A model generated the notes under the pieces. The model was not told the DNA's origin. It did no database searches and saw nothing but the letters and a program-made list of their open reading frames with translations. A program made the position numbers and the translations under genes. Shown one piece after another: positions 8,704-17,561 of a DNA stretch of 54,765 nt (positions are counted from its first letter, which is position 1; each line of letters begins with the position of its first letter). Origin of the DNA: an uncultured Muribaculaceae bacterium (GTDB lineage Bacteria > Bacteroidota > Bacteroidia > Bacteroidales > Muribaculaceae); assembly GCA_910579995.1 (NCBI GenBank), contig CAJTWH010000021.1, positions 1-54,765 on the forward strand, given 5' to 3'.

Positions 8704-11024
8704 ATCCTGATTTTTTGTGTATTGGTTCCTTGTCTGATTATATAGATATTTCCCGCTTGTGGATTGGCTACGGGAAGTCCCTGCAGATTGAAGTATTCTA
8801 TCCCGGTGTCGTCGCCGACAGTAGTCTCTATGCCTGTCGAAATCCTCAGCACCACATATTCGGGCTCCGAATCGCTGCCGGCATATCCGCTCACCCCTAC
8901 AGAGTAGGCATACTCGCAGTCACTCTCAAGCCCCTCGAAACGATGGCTCAGACCCTGCTCCTGAATTGTCATGACACGGGTCATCGCGATATTTTCCATT
9001 TCCTGAGTGAGAGTCACATGCTCGATGGCCACACTCTTGCGGCGGTCTACGGCAAATGTCAGCGAGGTGGCCTCGCATGGGTCTATTTCAATTTCATAGT
9101 CTGATGAAAGCGCAGTCGGAATATACTGCTCTATCAGCTCGTCGCCGGCGTATACTTTTAATGTCGCGGCCGACGCACCGCTCTGGGCGGCACGTATTGT
9201 AAGAGTCGCCCCTTTGCTCAGGTCAAGAGCCGGGGTGGTCAAAGAAGAGGCTGCCGTAGCGCCGAGGGTGAGGGTGTTGCCGCTGTATGCAGCGTTGCCC
9301 TCGACAGTCCATCCCGTAGGCAGAGAACCGAATGAGGTGTCTATGCTTCTCGCCTCCGCCTCCAAGCTGCGGCTCACCTTGTAGAGTGTCACATAATAGC
9401 CTTCCGCGGCTTGCTCAACCGTCTCCCAACGGGCGGTGAAACCTGTCTCGCTGATATCTGAGGCCGCGAGAGTCTGTACTTTCACAAGCTCGCTGCCGCC
9501 ACCCATGAAGTCGAAAGAGATAATGCCGCCGCGCTCGGCGATTGCGGTGACGGGTTTTGCAGTAACACTTCCGCTCCACGAGCGCATTGAGGGATTGGTG
9601 TCGTCGGTAAATGATGTGCGCAGCTGACGGCCGGGGAAGGGTGTGTCGAGGCTCGACTTGCTGCCGTCGTTGCCCGAGGCTTTTTCAATTTCAAGGCATT
9701 GGTGCGAGGCATTGCAGTTGAGGGCATTATAGCTCAGATCCCAAGCGTCGGCACAGCTTATAGTCTTGTTTTCTCCGCCGAGTGTCACGTTGATATAAGC
9801 TCCCTTGCGGCGGTCTACATGCCATATCAGCAAACCGTGAGAGGGTATGTAGCGGTCATAGCCGGTCTGCTGGCGGTTTTCGAGGAGGAAAAATTCATCG
9901 GGGTCGGATGTGGATATGCGCGCCGACTGTGCCGACGTATTTATCGGCGACAGACTCACGCTTTGCGGCGCCGATATTTCTATAGGCTCCGCCCATCCCA
10001 AAAGCCAACGCTCGAGGGCTGTATATCCGGCCGGCACGGCGCCGCAGTTGCGCGTCGCAGGCAAGTACGAGCCTGAGGCCATTATATCCCATTGGTCGGG
10101 ATGATTGCCGCTGCCGTCATCGCCGTAGTTGACATCGTAGGTATCGGGCAGGCCGAGGATATGCCCGAATTCATGGCAGAATGTGCCCATGGCAGCGACA
10201 TCCGCGCCCGTGCTGCCATAGAGCTCGGCGCAACAGCCATAGCTGTTGAGCACCTTGCCGTCGAACGTACGCTCTCCGGCGGCAATGCCCCACTCGTCGA
10301 TATGGGCTGCATGTGGCCATATCCATGCAGCCTTGTTGCCGGCGAAGTTCTCGCCATAGCCGGCATAGAAGAAATAGAGATTGTCGATCTGCCCGTCATC
10401 GTCAAGATCATAGCGGCTGAAATCAATCTCGCCGTCAAGCTTTTGGCAAAGTTCGATAGCAAGCTCGTGCGCCCTCATATCATCACCGTTGGAGTCGTTC
10501 TCGCCATAATATGTGGCGGGATGAGAGGCTCTCACCGGCCCGTAGACATCGAAAGAGGGGTCAAAGAGCCCCATCGACTGTGTTCTGAAATAATCGGCGG
10601 CGCAGCCTATGTGCTCGCGGCGGTCGAAACCGGGAAGATTGAGCATTTCATCTACCTCGCGCTTGATATCCGGAGTGACAAACTCGACATCAGGGAAATC
10701 TACAAGCACTACAAGCGACCTTACCTTGCCCGTGCGCGGAAACGATGAGCGGTTGACCTCACCGGCCATCATGCGGCGTGGCTTGCGGGCAGGCACGCGT
10801 CGGCGCTCGACACGGCGCCAATAGCCGTCGGCGTCCTGCTCTACGGCCTTACCGTCGCTGTCAACGGTCACATGACCATACTCATCGCCAAGCAGGCGGA
10901 TGGTGATTTCCGTGCCGTCGGGATTTACAACAGTCCGCGCTCCCGGGTGAGCCGGCACACCACTCACAATAGCCGGTGTCAACATAAATAGCGCTATTGA
11001 CAGAACCTTTGCCTCGAATTTCAT
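8700..11024 (-). CDS. secreted M6-family zinc metalloprotease
   Basis: This 774-residue exported protease is related to immune inhibitor A. A signal peptide (LSIALFMLTPAIVSG) and propeptide-like region (AHPGARTVVNPDG...) precede the catalytic domain. The zinc site HEFGH with downstream GLPDTYD lies near residues 284-295, and DQWDIMASGS provides the Met-turn. After about residue 500 come an FN3-like module and a beta-sandwich. The protein ends in the tail YFNLQGLPV...NIYIIRQG. A consensus promoter lies just upstream, so this is the first gene of the operon with the two adhesin-like proteins. Protease plus adhesins suggests an extracellular degradative or host-surface unit (inference). Confidence 0.88.
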   Translation of the reverse strand: MKFEAKVLSIALFMLTPAIVSGVPAHPGARTVVNPDGTEITIRLLGDEYGHVTVDSDGKAVEQDADGYWRRVERRRVPARKPRRMMAGEVNRSSFPRTGKVRSLVVLVDFPDVEFVTPDIKREVDEMLNLPGFDRREHIGCAADYFRTQSMGLFDPSFDVYGPVRASHPATYYGENDSNGDDMRAHELAIELCQKLDGEIDFSRYDLDDDGQIDNLYFFYAGYGENFAGNKAAWIWPHAAHIDEWGIAAGERTFDGKVLNSYGCCAELYGSTGADVAAMGTFCHEFGHILGLPDTYDVNYGDDGSGNHPDQWDIMASGSYLPATRNCGAVPAGYTALERWLLGWAEPIEISAPQSVSLSPINTSAQSARISTSDPDEFFLLENRQQTGYDRYIPSHGLLIWHVDRRKGAYINVTLGGENKTISCADAWDLSYNALNCNASHQCLEIEKASGNDGSKSSLDTPFPGRQLRTSFTDDTNPSMRSWSGSVTAKPVTAIAERGGIISFDFMGGGSELVKVQTLAASDISETGFTARWETVEQAAEGYYVTLYKVSRSLEAEARSIDTSFGSLPTGWTVEGNAAYSGNTLTLGATAASSLTTPALDLSKGATLTIRAAQSGASAATLKVYAGDELIEQYIPTALSSDYEIEIDPCEATSLTFAVDRRKSVAIEHVTLTQEMENIAMTRVMTIQEQGLSHRFEGLESDCEYAYSVGVSGYAGSDSEPEYVVLRISTGIETTVGDDTGIEYFNLQGLPVANPQAGNIYIIRQGTNTQKIRI

Positions 11025-11045
11025 AAGAAAGATTTACTTTTGCCA

Positions 11046-11077
11046 CAAAAGTAAACAAAATACCGACACCAACCAAA
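11046..11077 (-). promoter_or_regulatory. promoter of the M6 protease operon
   Basis: On the minus strand TTTG (11074-11077), 20 nt, then TACTTTTG (11046-11053) fits the Bacteroidota consensus. The start codon is 22 bases downstream. Confidence 0.75.
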
Positions 11078-11113
11078 TAAATTCAAATAAAAACAATCAT
11101 AGTGCCATACATA

Positions 11114-11156
11114 TATAGCCCACAGGCCTCCCGGATCGGGAGGCCTGTGGGCTATA
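11114..11156. terminator. long perfect hairpin downstream of frr
   Basis: A 19-bp perfect stem (TATAGCCCACAGGCCTCCC with its complement) encloses a 5-nt loop GGATC. It stands between the frr 3' end and the divergent-side promoter of the protease operon. There is no strong T-run, but stem length and position favour transcription termination for frr. Confidence 0.65.
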
Positions 11157-11281
11157 GGGGAGAGAGACGCGTGCGTTTGCGGCGATTTCAGCCGCATATT
11201 GCGATTGAGATTTCTATCTCCGACGGCGCATCTCGCACGTCTTCAACTTTATAACAACCGCTGCGGTCTGATAGTTCGCCA

Positions 11282-11842
11282 CTACACTGTAAGTATCTCG
11301 CGCTCTTTGGCTGCGAATAAATCGTCGATTTTCTTGAGATATTTGTCGTGAAGCTTCTGCACTGATGCCTCGGCGTCTTTCTCTACGTCTTCGGGCATAC
11401 CTTGCTTGATAGCTTTCTTGAGGCCGTCGATAGCGTCGCGACGTGCATTGCGCACCGACACCTTGGCAGTCTCGGCCTCTGCCTTGCACTGTTTTACGAG
11501 AGCCTTGCGGCGGTCTTCAGTCAGCGGGGGGATTGACAGGCGGATAACCTCGCCGTTGTTCTCAGGCATGATACCCACTTCCGAATTGATGATGGCCTTC
11601 TCGATTGGCTTGAACATCGATTTCTCCCATGGGGTGATAACGATTGTGCGGGCGTCGGGAACGCTGATATTGGCAACATTCGATAAAGGAGCCATAGAGC
11701 CGTAATACTCTACTCTCACAGCGTCGAGAATCTTGGGATTGGCCTTGCCTGCGCGGATACGTGCCAGTGTCTCGTCAAGATAAGCCACAGCCAGTTCCAT
11801 CTTCTCTTCTGCCGGGCCGATGTAAGTTTTGGGATCAGTCAT
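11282..11842 (-). CDS. frr: ribosome recycling factor
   Basis: This 186-residue protein has the normal length for RRF, which with EF-G splits the post-termination ribosome. Typical blocks are present: RAGKANPKILD, VEYYGSMAPLSNVANI, ITPWEKSMFKPIEKAI, RLSIPPLTEDRRKALVKQ and RNARRDAIDGLKK. It lies 142 bases downstream of pyrH on the same strand, a conserved pairing in bacteria. The gap holds two hairpins and may carry an internal promoter or processing site. Confidence 0.96.
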   Translation of the reverse strand: MTDPKTYIGPAEEKMELAVAYLDETLARIRAGKANPKILDAVRVEYYGSMAPLSNVANISVPDARTIVITPWEKSMFKPIEKAIINSEVGIMPENNGEVIRLSIPPLTEDRRKALVKQCKAEAETAKVSVRNARRDAIDGLKKAIKQGMPEDVEKDAEASVQKLHDKYLKKIDDLFAAKEREILTV

Positions 11843-11876
11843 TATTGATAGTCTTTATTTGTTTTTCAATTTATTC

Positions 11877-11899
11877 ATGATTCGCAATTTGCGAATCAT
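11877..11899. repeat. intergenic hairpin between pyrH and frr
   Basis: ATGATTCGCA and TGCGAATCAT form a 10-bp stem with the 3-nt loop ATT. It lies 35 bases before the frr start. It could act as an attenuator or an mRNA processing site. No matching copy was noticed elsewhere in the window. Confidence 0.5.
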
Positions 11900-11966
11900 A
11901 AAGTTTAAAAAGTTTAGTTTTACCGAGCTGTATTTAAACCCCTTAAACTTGTTAAACCCATAAACC

Positions 11967-11986
11967 AAGTTTCACTCCTGAAACTT
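11967..11986. repeat. AAGTTTC...GAAACTT hairpin, copy 1 (at pyrH stop)
   Basis: AAGTTTC-ACTCCT-GAAACTT overlaps the last base of the pyrH stop codon by two positions. Related hairpins are at 26424-26443 and 52882-52901. Like copy 3, this copy is next to a GTTTATG/GTTTAA-rich tract. Confidence 0.5.
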
Positions 11987-12695
11987 AATACACAAGTGTG
12001 CCGATATTCTCGCCCGATATCACCTTGGCGAGATTGCCGGGGGTATCCATGTCGAAGACGATGATCTTCATGCCGTTCTCGCGGCAGAGTGTGGTGGCCG
12101 TGAGGTCCATGATACGCAGGCCGCGGTTGTAGATCTCGTCGTAGCTTATCTTGTCGAACTTGGTGGCGGTGGGGTCTTTCTCCGGGTCGGCGGTGTAGAT
12201 ACCGTCTACGCGAGTGCCTTTGAGCATTACCTCGGCCTTGATTTCTACCGCACGCAGCGCTGAGGCGGTGTCGGTGGTGAAGAACGGATTGCCGGTGCCG
12301 CCAGCTATTATGGTGACAACGCCTGCTTCAAGCGACTCGATGGCACGGGCAGGGCTGTAAGGCTCGCCGATGGGGAACATGCCTATCGACGTCAGCACAC
12401 GCGCCTTGCACCCGATACTCTCCAAGGCTGAGCTAAGTGCGAGCGAATTGATTACAGTGGCAAGCATGCCCATCTGGTCGCCTTTGACACGGTCAAAGCC
12501 CTTGGCCGCACCCGAGAGGCCGCGGAAAATATTGCCGCCGCCAATCACAATGCCGACCTCCACACCCGCTCCGCGCAGCTCTGCAATCTGCTGTGCGTAA
12601 GCGTTGAGGCGTTCCGAATCAATGCCATAACCTTGATGGCCCATCAGCGACTCACCGCTGAGCTTGAGGAGTATTCGTTGATATTGAGCTTTCAT
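11985..12695 (-). CDS. pyrH: UMP kinase
   Basis: This 236-residue amino-acid-kinase-fold enzyme phosphorylates UMP to UDP in pyrimidine synthesis. Diagnostic segments are LLKLSGESLMG at the N-terminus, GIVIGGGNIFRG, DQMGMLATVINSLAL and the nucleotide/UMP site AGGTGNPFFTTDTAS. The C-terminal Asp-rich block VDGIYTADPEKDPTA follows. Length is standard. A good promoter lies 17 bases before the start codon, and frr is downstream. Confidence 0.96.
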   Translation of the reverse strand: MKAQYQRILLKLSGESLMGHQGYGIDSERLNAYAQQIAELRGAGVEVGIVIGGGNIFRGLSGAAKGFDRVKGDQMGMLATVINSLALSSALESIGCKARVLTSIGMFPIGEPYSPARAIESLEAGVVTIIAGGTGNPFFTTDTASALRAVEIKAEVMLKGTRVDGIYTADPEKDPTATKFDKISYDEIYNRGLRIMDLTATTLCRENGMKIIVFDMDTPGNLAKVISGENIGTLVY

Positions 12696-12711
12696 AAATA
12701 TGCATTTTTGG

Positions 12712-12742
12712 CAAATTTACGCATTATTCCTCAAACGGCAAA
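12712..12742 (-). promoter_or_regulatory. promoter of pyrH
   Basis: On the minus strand TTTG (12739-12742), 19 nt, then TAAATTTG (12712-12719). The pyrH ATG begins at 12695. Confidence 0.7.
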
Positions 12743-12757
12743 TTTTTAACCGCAAAT

Positions 12758-14749
12758 TCACATAGTCACGCAGTTGACATACCATTCGTACGGGTCGTCA
12801 TGCGCGGTGTCACTAAAGGCTGATTCAAACTTTGCATACAGGTTGTGGTACTGATGCTTGTTGCTCAGAATACTACGTATATCGCCGGTGCTCAAGGGTA
12901 TGATTTTCATTCCTTGCACTTTACGGGTGACGTCGTTGGTGTCGTACCATGTCGTGCGTTTGCGCGAGCGGAAGTCGCTTATGATATTCGGATTAAGCGA
13001 CGTCGAGACAAACACGCAATAATTAACCTTATTGCCTGTAGCCAATATGTTGTTACCCAAGTGGCGCGTAACGGGCTCGGCCTCCATCTGACGCTGGTTG
13101 CCGACGTTTGCCAATGTCGCCTCCAAGAGCAGATGGTGTGCGGGAAACGCTTGCGTGTCAGGGTATTCATATACTATGTCTGCCTCCCCGCCGGCGGCAT
13201 GGGTCTTGGGCAGAAGATTCGCATCAAGCGACAGTTTCATATAGTCGAGCACCTTGCCTTTGCGATTGCTCACCTTATACCATATAATGCCGAGGACATA
13301 CTCGAAGATGGTCGGCACGGTGGCATTGTCTGTCACAAGAGCGCTTATCTCTTCATCATTCCTTTCTTCAAACAAGCCCAGAAGATTGATGAGGTCGTCG
13401 TCGGCGAATCTCTCATCTATGAGCTTATCGAAACGGGCATAGCGCTCCTTGTCGACCTCACTCATGGCATCTTCGAGGTCTGCGAATTTCTTTTTGAACT
13501 TCTCGCCGAGTTTTTCAATAAGAAGTTCCTCACTCACCTTGAGAGCCCCGGAGATGGCCGACAGCGGCACATCATTGCAAAGATCAGCCGATTTTGTAAA
13601 CGCGATTTCATACAGCTTATCCTCGCACAAAGAGAATAACTGCTCGGGAATGACGTCTAACTTTATTTCATCGTCCTTGAAGATAATGATATCAGCCGTA
13701 GAAAGGTAGCGTCGGTTGAGATCGCAGTAATCCGACAGCGTGGCCTTGGTCTTATAGAGGTGCATGGTATCAAAGAACAACTCCTTGAATTCGTCCTCTG
13801 TAGTTACAGCGCAGAAGGGATTTGACGCACAGAAATGCCCGAAAGGATCTTTCTCTATCCTGCTTGTAACGGATGTGTCGAACTGCAGCGACTTCCATGC
13901 TGTAGTTATCTTCTTATTGGTAAGTCCGTTAAGAATCGAAAGCACCTGCTTTGCCGCAGAATCATCTCTATAGAGATAGAGCCTTAGCATGGAATTGTAG
14001 AGGCCATAATATGCTTTATCATACTTGGGACTCTTGCGGTTTATGCCCACAGCACATATCAGCTCTTCCGACACAGCGTTTGACATCAGAAGATTTCTCG
14101 CCTCTCTGTAGTTAGGTTTATCCGCTATAAAGCCGTTTATGATTGCGTCAATGCTCGTTTTGCCCGCTCTGAGTTTTAGAATCTCCTGCCCTATCCACTC
14201 CGTTGTATCCTCATTGATACAAAGCGGAAGAAGATAGGTAAACTCCTCTTTGGTCACTTTGCCGTCGAGAGCCGGGTCATTAAGGAAATGAAGAAGTATC
14301 AGAAGCGGCCTTACAATATTTCCATCAATATCACATGAGGTTTTCAACAGTTGCTTAAGATAAAGGTAGCTGTCTTTCTCAATTCTGAATATATTGTCAG
14401 GGGTGAAATCGCCTTTGCTGCATATCTCCAGCAGAGCGCAGCCGGCTCCGGTAAGACGGCGGTTATCATTCAGCAAGCCAATCTCCACCAAGCCTGATGT
14501 CTTCTGACGGGCATCTTTATCCGGGCGCGGAGCATCTCCGTCTACAAAACCCTCATCTTGCATATATTCATAATACCGGGTCTGAACATCATTATTGCCC
14601 TCCCATTTTTCATCAGCATTTTCAGGTTGCCGCCAAAAGCGGTTGAGCATCGCAATCTGAGTCTCGATGGTACGGTTGAAATTTTTGGTTCTGAAACTTG
14701 TTGTGCCTAAACTCCAGCAAAATCTCTTGTAGGATATTTTTTCAAACAT
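12758..14749 (-). CDS. AlwI-family type IIS restriction endonuclease
   Basis: This 663-residue protein resembles the AlwI/PleI/MlyI family, which cuts at a short distance from an asymmetric site. The N-terminal block CWSLGTTSFRTKNFNRTIE is the family opening. A PD-(D/E)XK-like core lies near residues 520-560, with EADIVYEYP and then LLLEATLANVGNQRQ and MEAEPVTRHLG. It is the last gene of an operon after two adenine methyltransferases and starts 12 bases after the second. Two methyltransferases are what an asymmetric site needs, one per strand. The recognition sequence cannot be deduced; family members recognise GGATC or GAGTC. Family assignment is by recall, not by search. Confidence 0.75.
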   Translation of the reverse strand: MFEKISYKRFCWSLGTTSFRTKNFNRTIETQIAMLNRFWRQPENADEKWEGNNDVQTRYYEYMQDEGFVDGDAPRPDKDARQKTSGLVEIGLLNDNRRLTGAGCALLEICSKGDFTPDNIFRIEKDSYLYLKQLLKTSCDIDGNIVRPLLILLHFLNDPALDGKVTKEEFTYLLPLCINEDTTEWIGQEILKLRAGKTSIDAIINGFIADKPNYREARNLLMSNAVSEELICAVGINRKSPKYDKAYYGLYNSMLRLYLYRDDSAAKQVLSILNGLTNKKITTAWKSLQFDTSVTSRIEKDPFGHFCASNPFCAVTTEDEFKELFFDTMHLYKTKATLSDYCDLNRRYLSTADIIIFKDDEIKLDVIPEQLFSLCEDKLYEIAFTKSADLCNDVPLSAISGALKVSEELLIEKLGEKFKKKFADLEDAMSEVDKERYARFDKLIDERFADDDLINLLGLFEERNDEEISALVTDNATVPTIFEYVLGIIWYKVSNRKGKVLDYMKLSLDANLLPKTHAAGGEADIVYEYPDTQAFPAHHLLLEATLANVGNQRQMEAEPVTRHLGNNILATGNKVNYCVFVSTSLNPNIISDFRSRKRTTWYDTNDVTRKVQGMKIIPLSTGDIRSILSNKHQYHNLYAKFESAFSDTAHDDPYEWYVNCVTM

Positions 14750-14761
14750 AATATCAAATAA

Positions 14762-15676
14762 TTAATAATTAACAATCAATACTTCATCGTTTACCGCGTC
14801 GCGGTCTTTTTTATGATAATTTGAATTAGAATAAGTATAGTTGAGATGATGGCATGTATATTCGGGGTGCTCTTCAAGCCAACGGGCCAAAATTCCGTTT
14901 TCCTTTCCTTTGGTTGAAAGCACATTCGAAAGAGCGAATCTCACACCATCCCCGTGCAAGGCGTCCAAGGTGGCATATAGTTGATGTTCATGGGCTTCGC
15001 TCCACCCGCCGTTTTCATTATATGTGGCGCATGTGATGAGATAGGGCGGATCGGCATAGACAAAATCATCTGCCCCCAAGACGTCTAAATCAACCTCAGC
15101 AAAATCGCGGGCGGAAAAGTCTACCTCTATCGAATGTAAGCGTTCTACAAACTCGCAGAGTTTCTTGCGCATGCGCCCGTTGAAGTCGCGTTTGCCAACC
15201 GGAAGATTGAAGCTGCCCTTGGAATTAAAGCGCATCTGATTGTTGAAAGCATAAACCATAGCTACATACAGGTGCAGATAATAGTCATCATCCAAATTCC
15301 GCTTGCTGTTGAGGTCGTCACGCATACGTAGATAAGGACTTTTATTGTAAGCCCCCAAGCCTTTGCCGCTCTCGCAACCGTAAAAGCCATAGCCCATCTT
15401 GCCGGAATCCGACAGACCGTATCTGCCTATGATTGTTTTGATATTCTCAAGAATGAAGTCTATGTCATGCTGTCTGAACAACTGTAGAAGATTAATCAAC
15501 TTATCATTGATATCATTGAAGCACACCCGCTGACATTCCACATTTGCGCCCACTACACCGCCACCACAGAACAAATCTACAAATGTTGCTATCTCCCGTG
15601 GAAACAATGGCCGTATCTGAGGCAATAACCTGAACTTGCCGCCGGTATAATTGAGTGGTGACCCGATAAGTTTCAT
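14762..15676 (-). CDS. D12-class N6-adenine DNA methyltransferase
   Basis: This 304-residue methyltransferase has the D12 (Dam-like) order. The N-terminal SAM motif is SPLNYTGGKFRLL, then FVDLFCGGGVVG, and the catalytic motif DPPY near residue 208 (VYADPPYLI). The open frame begins five codons earlier at 15691. The ATG at 15676 is preferred because it overlaps the preceding gene's stop as TAATG and gives the usual N-terminus. It should protect one strand of the asymmetric site cut by the adjacent AlwI-family enzyme (inference). Confidence 0.87.
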   Translation of the reverse strand: MKLIGSPLNYTGGKFRLLPQIRPLFPREIATFVDLFCGGGVVGANVECQRVCFNDINDKLINLLQLFRQHDIDFILENIKTIIGRYGLSDSGKMGYGFYGCESGKGLGAYNKSPYLRMRDDLNSKRNLDDDYYLHLYVAMVYAFNNQMRFNSKGSFNLPVGKRDFNGRMRKKLCEFVERLHSIEVDFSARDFAEVDLDVLGADDFVYADPPYLITCATYNENGGWSEAHEHQLYATLDALHGDGVRFALSNVLSTKGKENGILARWLEEHPEYTCHHLNYTYSNSNYHKKDRDAVNDEVLIVNY

Positions 15677-16710
15677 TAATGACAGGTGCAAAGAAATAAG
15701 CGCTCCTCATTATCGGCGATATCCGATTTCCCGGTAGTGAAAGCGCGGTAGCCCTCCGAGAATACCTGCACATCACCCTTGGCCTCAAGCACTCGCAGGA
15801 TATCGGCGTCGGTCATCCGGGCGTTGGAGCGGTCGTTGCCCTTTTTTGCCATATTGTTGTATGACAATGCAATATAGCGTGCGTTGAGATTATCTATAAG
15901 ATTTTCAAACGTCTCTATAGCCTTGCGTGAGCAATATGCACTTTTGAGCGCAGTGCGTTCCATTTTCTTTGCCACACCGAAAAGCTGCGGTTTCTCCCAC
16001 CGGGCCACATTCTCAAGAAGGTGGTAAGTATCGCAATATTGGCGGGAATTATATGGCGGGTCGAGATATACCAGATCTGCCTCGATCGTAGGTGCTAGTT
16101 CGTTGATATCCAAGTTATAGCAAAGGTTGGCCGGATTATTCTCCTGACTTGCCAAGGGCACCCTCAGCTCCAGATGATCTTTAAACTGAGCGCCCTTGCG
16201 GTATGCATCGTAATGCCCGCAGGTCTGCGCTATCTTGTCCATGGCATACAGCAGGGAGGTGACCAACAGAGATTTCTCCCTGAAATTTATCTCTCCGGCC
16301 TCTCGGCGTGATTCGATGTCTTCACGGATAAAACCGATTCTCCGGCAATCTTCAAGCGAGAAATATGTATCGGCAAAATTATCCGACATATAATTGTCGC
16401 CTGTCACATCAACAGTATTGTAATATAATATCAGTTTGCGCAATCGGGTAGTGTCGTAGCCCTCGGCGCCGAACCATGCATAATTGCTCAGATAATTGCT
16501 ATACAATATATCATTGGTGATGACAGCGCAATCGCTGAAAGCCGAAGACACCGCTCCGGTGCCTGCAAACAAATCTGCGAAAACTTCTATATCCTCACAA
16601 TGCGCATCGACAACCCCACGGATAAATGGCAAAAGCCGATACTTATTACCCAAATAACGCCGGTTGTTTATTCGGGTAACAGGCAAGTCGGATATGGAGT
16701 GAACGCTCAT
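15676..16710 (-). CDS. D12-class N6-adenine DNA methyltransferase, partner enzyme
   Basis: This 344-residue protein has motif I-like RRYLGNKYRLLPFI, VFADLFAGTGAVS and the catalytic DPPY near residue 217 (LVYLDPPYNSRQY). It diverges clearly from the downstream methyltransferase, so the two likely have different specificities. The frame is open to 16749, but the perfect -7 box TAACTTTG lies at 16737-16744, inside that extension. Translation therefore must begin further in, at ATG 16710 (MSVHSISDLP). It is the first gene of the three-gene restriction-modification operon. Confidence 0.87.
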   Translation of the reverse strand: MSVHSISDLPVTRINNRRYLGNKYRLLPFIRGVVDAHCEDIEVFADLFAGTGAVSSAFSDCAVITNDILYSNYLSNYAWFGAEGYDTTRLRKLILYYNTVDVTGDNYMSDNFADTYFSLEDCRRIGFIREDIESRREAGEINFREKSLLVTSLLYAMDKIAQTCGHYDAYRKGAQFKDHLELRVPLASQENNPANLCYNLDINELAPTIEADLVYLDPPYNSRQYCDTYHLLENVARWEKPQLFGVAKKMERTALKSAYCSRKAIETFENLIDNLNARYIALSYNNMAKKGNDRSNARMTDADILRVLEAKGDVQVFSEGYRAFTTGKSDIADNEERLFLCTCH

Positions 16711-16736
16711 AATACTAAGAAATCCTTCTATAAATG

Positions 16737-16767
16737 CAAAGTTAGGCAAAAAAAGCAGAATCTCAAA
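16737..16767 (-). promoter_or_regulatory. promoter of the restriction-modification operon
   Basis: On the minus strand TTTG (16764-16767), 19 nt, then TAACTTTG (16737-16744). This separates the methyltransferase/endonuclease operon from the toxin-antitoxin pair and fixes the methyltransferase start at 16710. Confidence 0.75.
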
Positions 16768-16817
16768 GAGAGCCTCAACATACGGATTCGCCTTTCAGAC
16801 ATGAATTTTGAATTCTA

Positions 16818-17141
16818 TCATCTCATCACCTGCATGAAAGTAGGTACAAATTGTATTCCAAGTATGGCGGCAATCCGGAAGAAACTTGACAATTGTATAT
16901 CTGCTTTACCATTTTCCACCCGGGCGATATAGCTTTGCTCGCGTCCAAGTTTCTCTGCCACTTGCTTCTGCGTCATGTTTAATTCCTTACGTCGCTCACG
17001 CAACATATTTCCGTAGAACCATGCGATAGATTCTTCGTCAAAAAGCTCACGCCCGGGAGTGCCGGGCTTTCCATATTTTTCATCAAGTTCATCATTAAAC
17101 GATGTTAATTTCGCCAATTTTTCGAGATTCAAAGTTCTCAT
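16818..17141 (-). CDS. XRE-family antitoxin (HigA-like)
   Basis: This 107-residue protein has a helix-turn-helix in its second half: RRKELNMTQKQVAEKLGREQSYIARVENGK. That is a classical Cro/C1-type DNA-binding fold. It follows the toxin gene with an ATGA overlap (17138-17141). The toxin-first order is that of higBA. It is expected to neutralise the upstream toxin and to bind an operator in the shared promoter, probably the palindrome at 17513-17528 (inference). Confidence 0.85.
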   Translation of the reverse strand: MRTLNLEKLAKLTSFNDELDEKYGKPGTPGRELFDEESIAWFYGNMLRERRKELNMTQKQVAEKLGREQSYIARVENGKADIQLSSFFRIAAILGIQFVPTFMQVMR

Positions 17142-17503
17142 AATTCCAAATTATTTAGTATTGCGGTTGCTATTTCTATCTGTTTTCGATAATCTTTTTT
17201 ATCTTTCTTAACGAAGCCATTAAGAAGGATGATGTTTTTAGCCTCTATAATGTTATTATGATCTGCTGCAAATAAAACCGTGCGATATTCATTAGTTCCA
17301 ATCGATACACGCATTTCATAAAGATCAGTATTCTCCAAATGCTTTACGAACTTTGTAGAAATATTATATACAGAGGCTATGACATTCATGACATACTGAA
17401 ATTTGGTCTGTACCCTTATGGGTAAAGATCCATAGAACTCCATAAATTCGGGCGTTCTTAGTATTGTCCGTACATATTGCGCTGAGGCTTCTTCTGATTC
17501 CAT
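17138..17503 (-). CDS. RelE/HigB-family toxin
   Basis: This 121-residue protein resembles phage-derived Gp49/HigB-like RNases that cut mRNA on the ribosome. Supporting blocks are GSLPIRVQTKFQYVMN, FVKHLENTDLYEMRVSIGTNEYRTVLF and the C-terminal ILLNGFVKKDKKDYRKQIEIA. The last is the 'nGFvKKt.ktp' signature of the family. It is first in a two-gene operon with an XRE antitoxin. Only five bases separate the -7 box from the ATG, so the transcript may be leaderless. Confidence 0.85.
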   Translation of the reverse strand: MESEEASAQYVRTILRTPEFMEFYGSLPIRVQTKFQYVMNVIASVYNISTKFVKHLENTDLYEMRVSIGTNEYRTVLFAADHNNIIEAKNIILLNGFVKKDKKDYRKQIEIATAILNNLEL

Positions 17504-17507
17504 GTCG

Positions 17508-17539
17508 CAAAGATAACTAATTAGTTATATATTTACAAA
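17508..17539 (-). promoter_or_regulatory. toxin-antitoxin promoter with embedded operator
   Basis: On the minus strand TTTG (17536-17539), 20 nt, then TATCTTTG (17508-17515). A perfect 16-base palindrome ATAACTAATTAGTTAT (17513-17528) overlaps the -7 box and fills most of the spacer. It is placed exactly where an antitoxin repressor would block RNA polymerase. Confidence 0.75.
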
Positions 17540-17561
17540 CAAAACACAAAGAAAGATAGTT

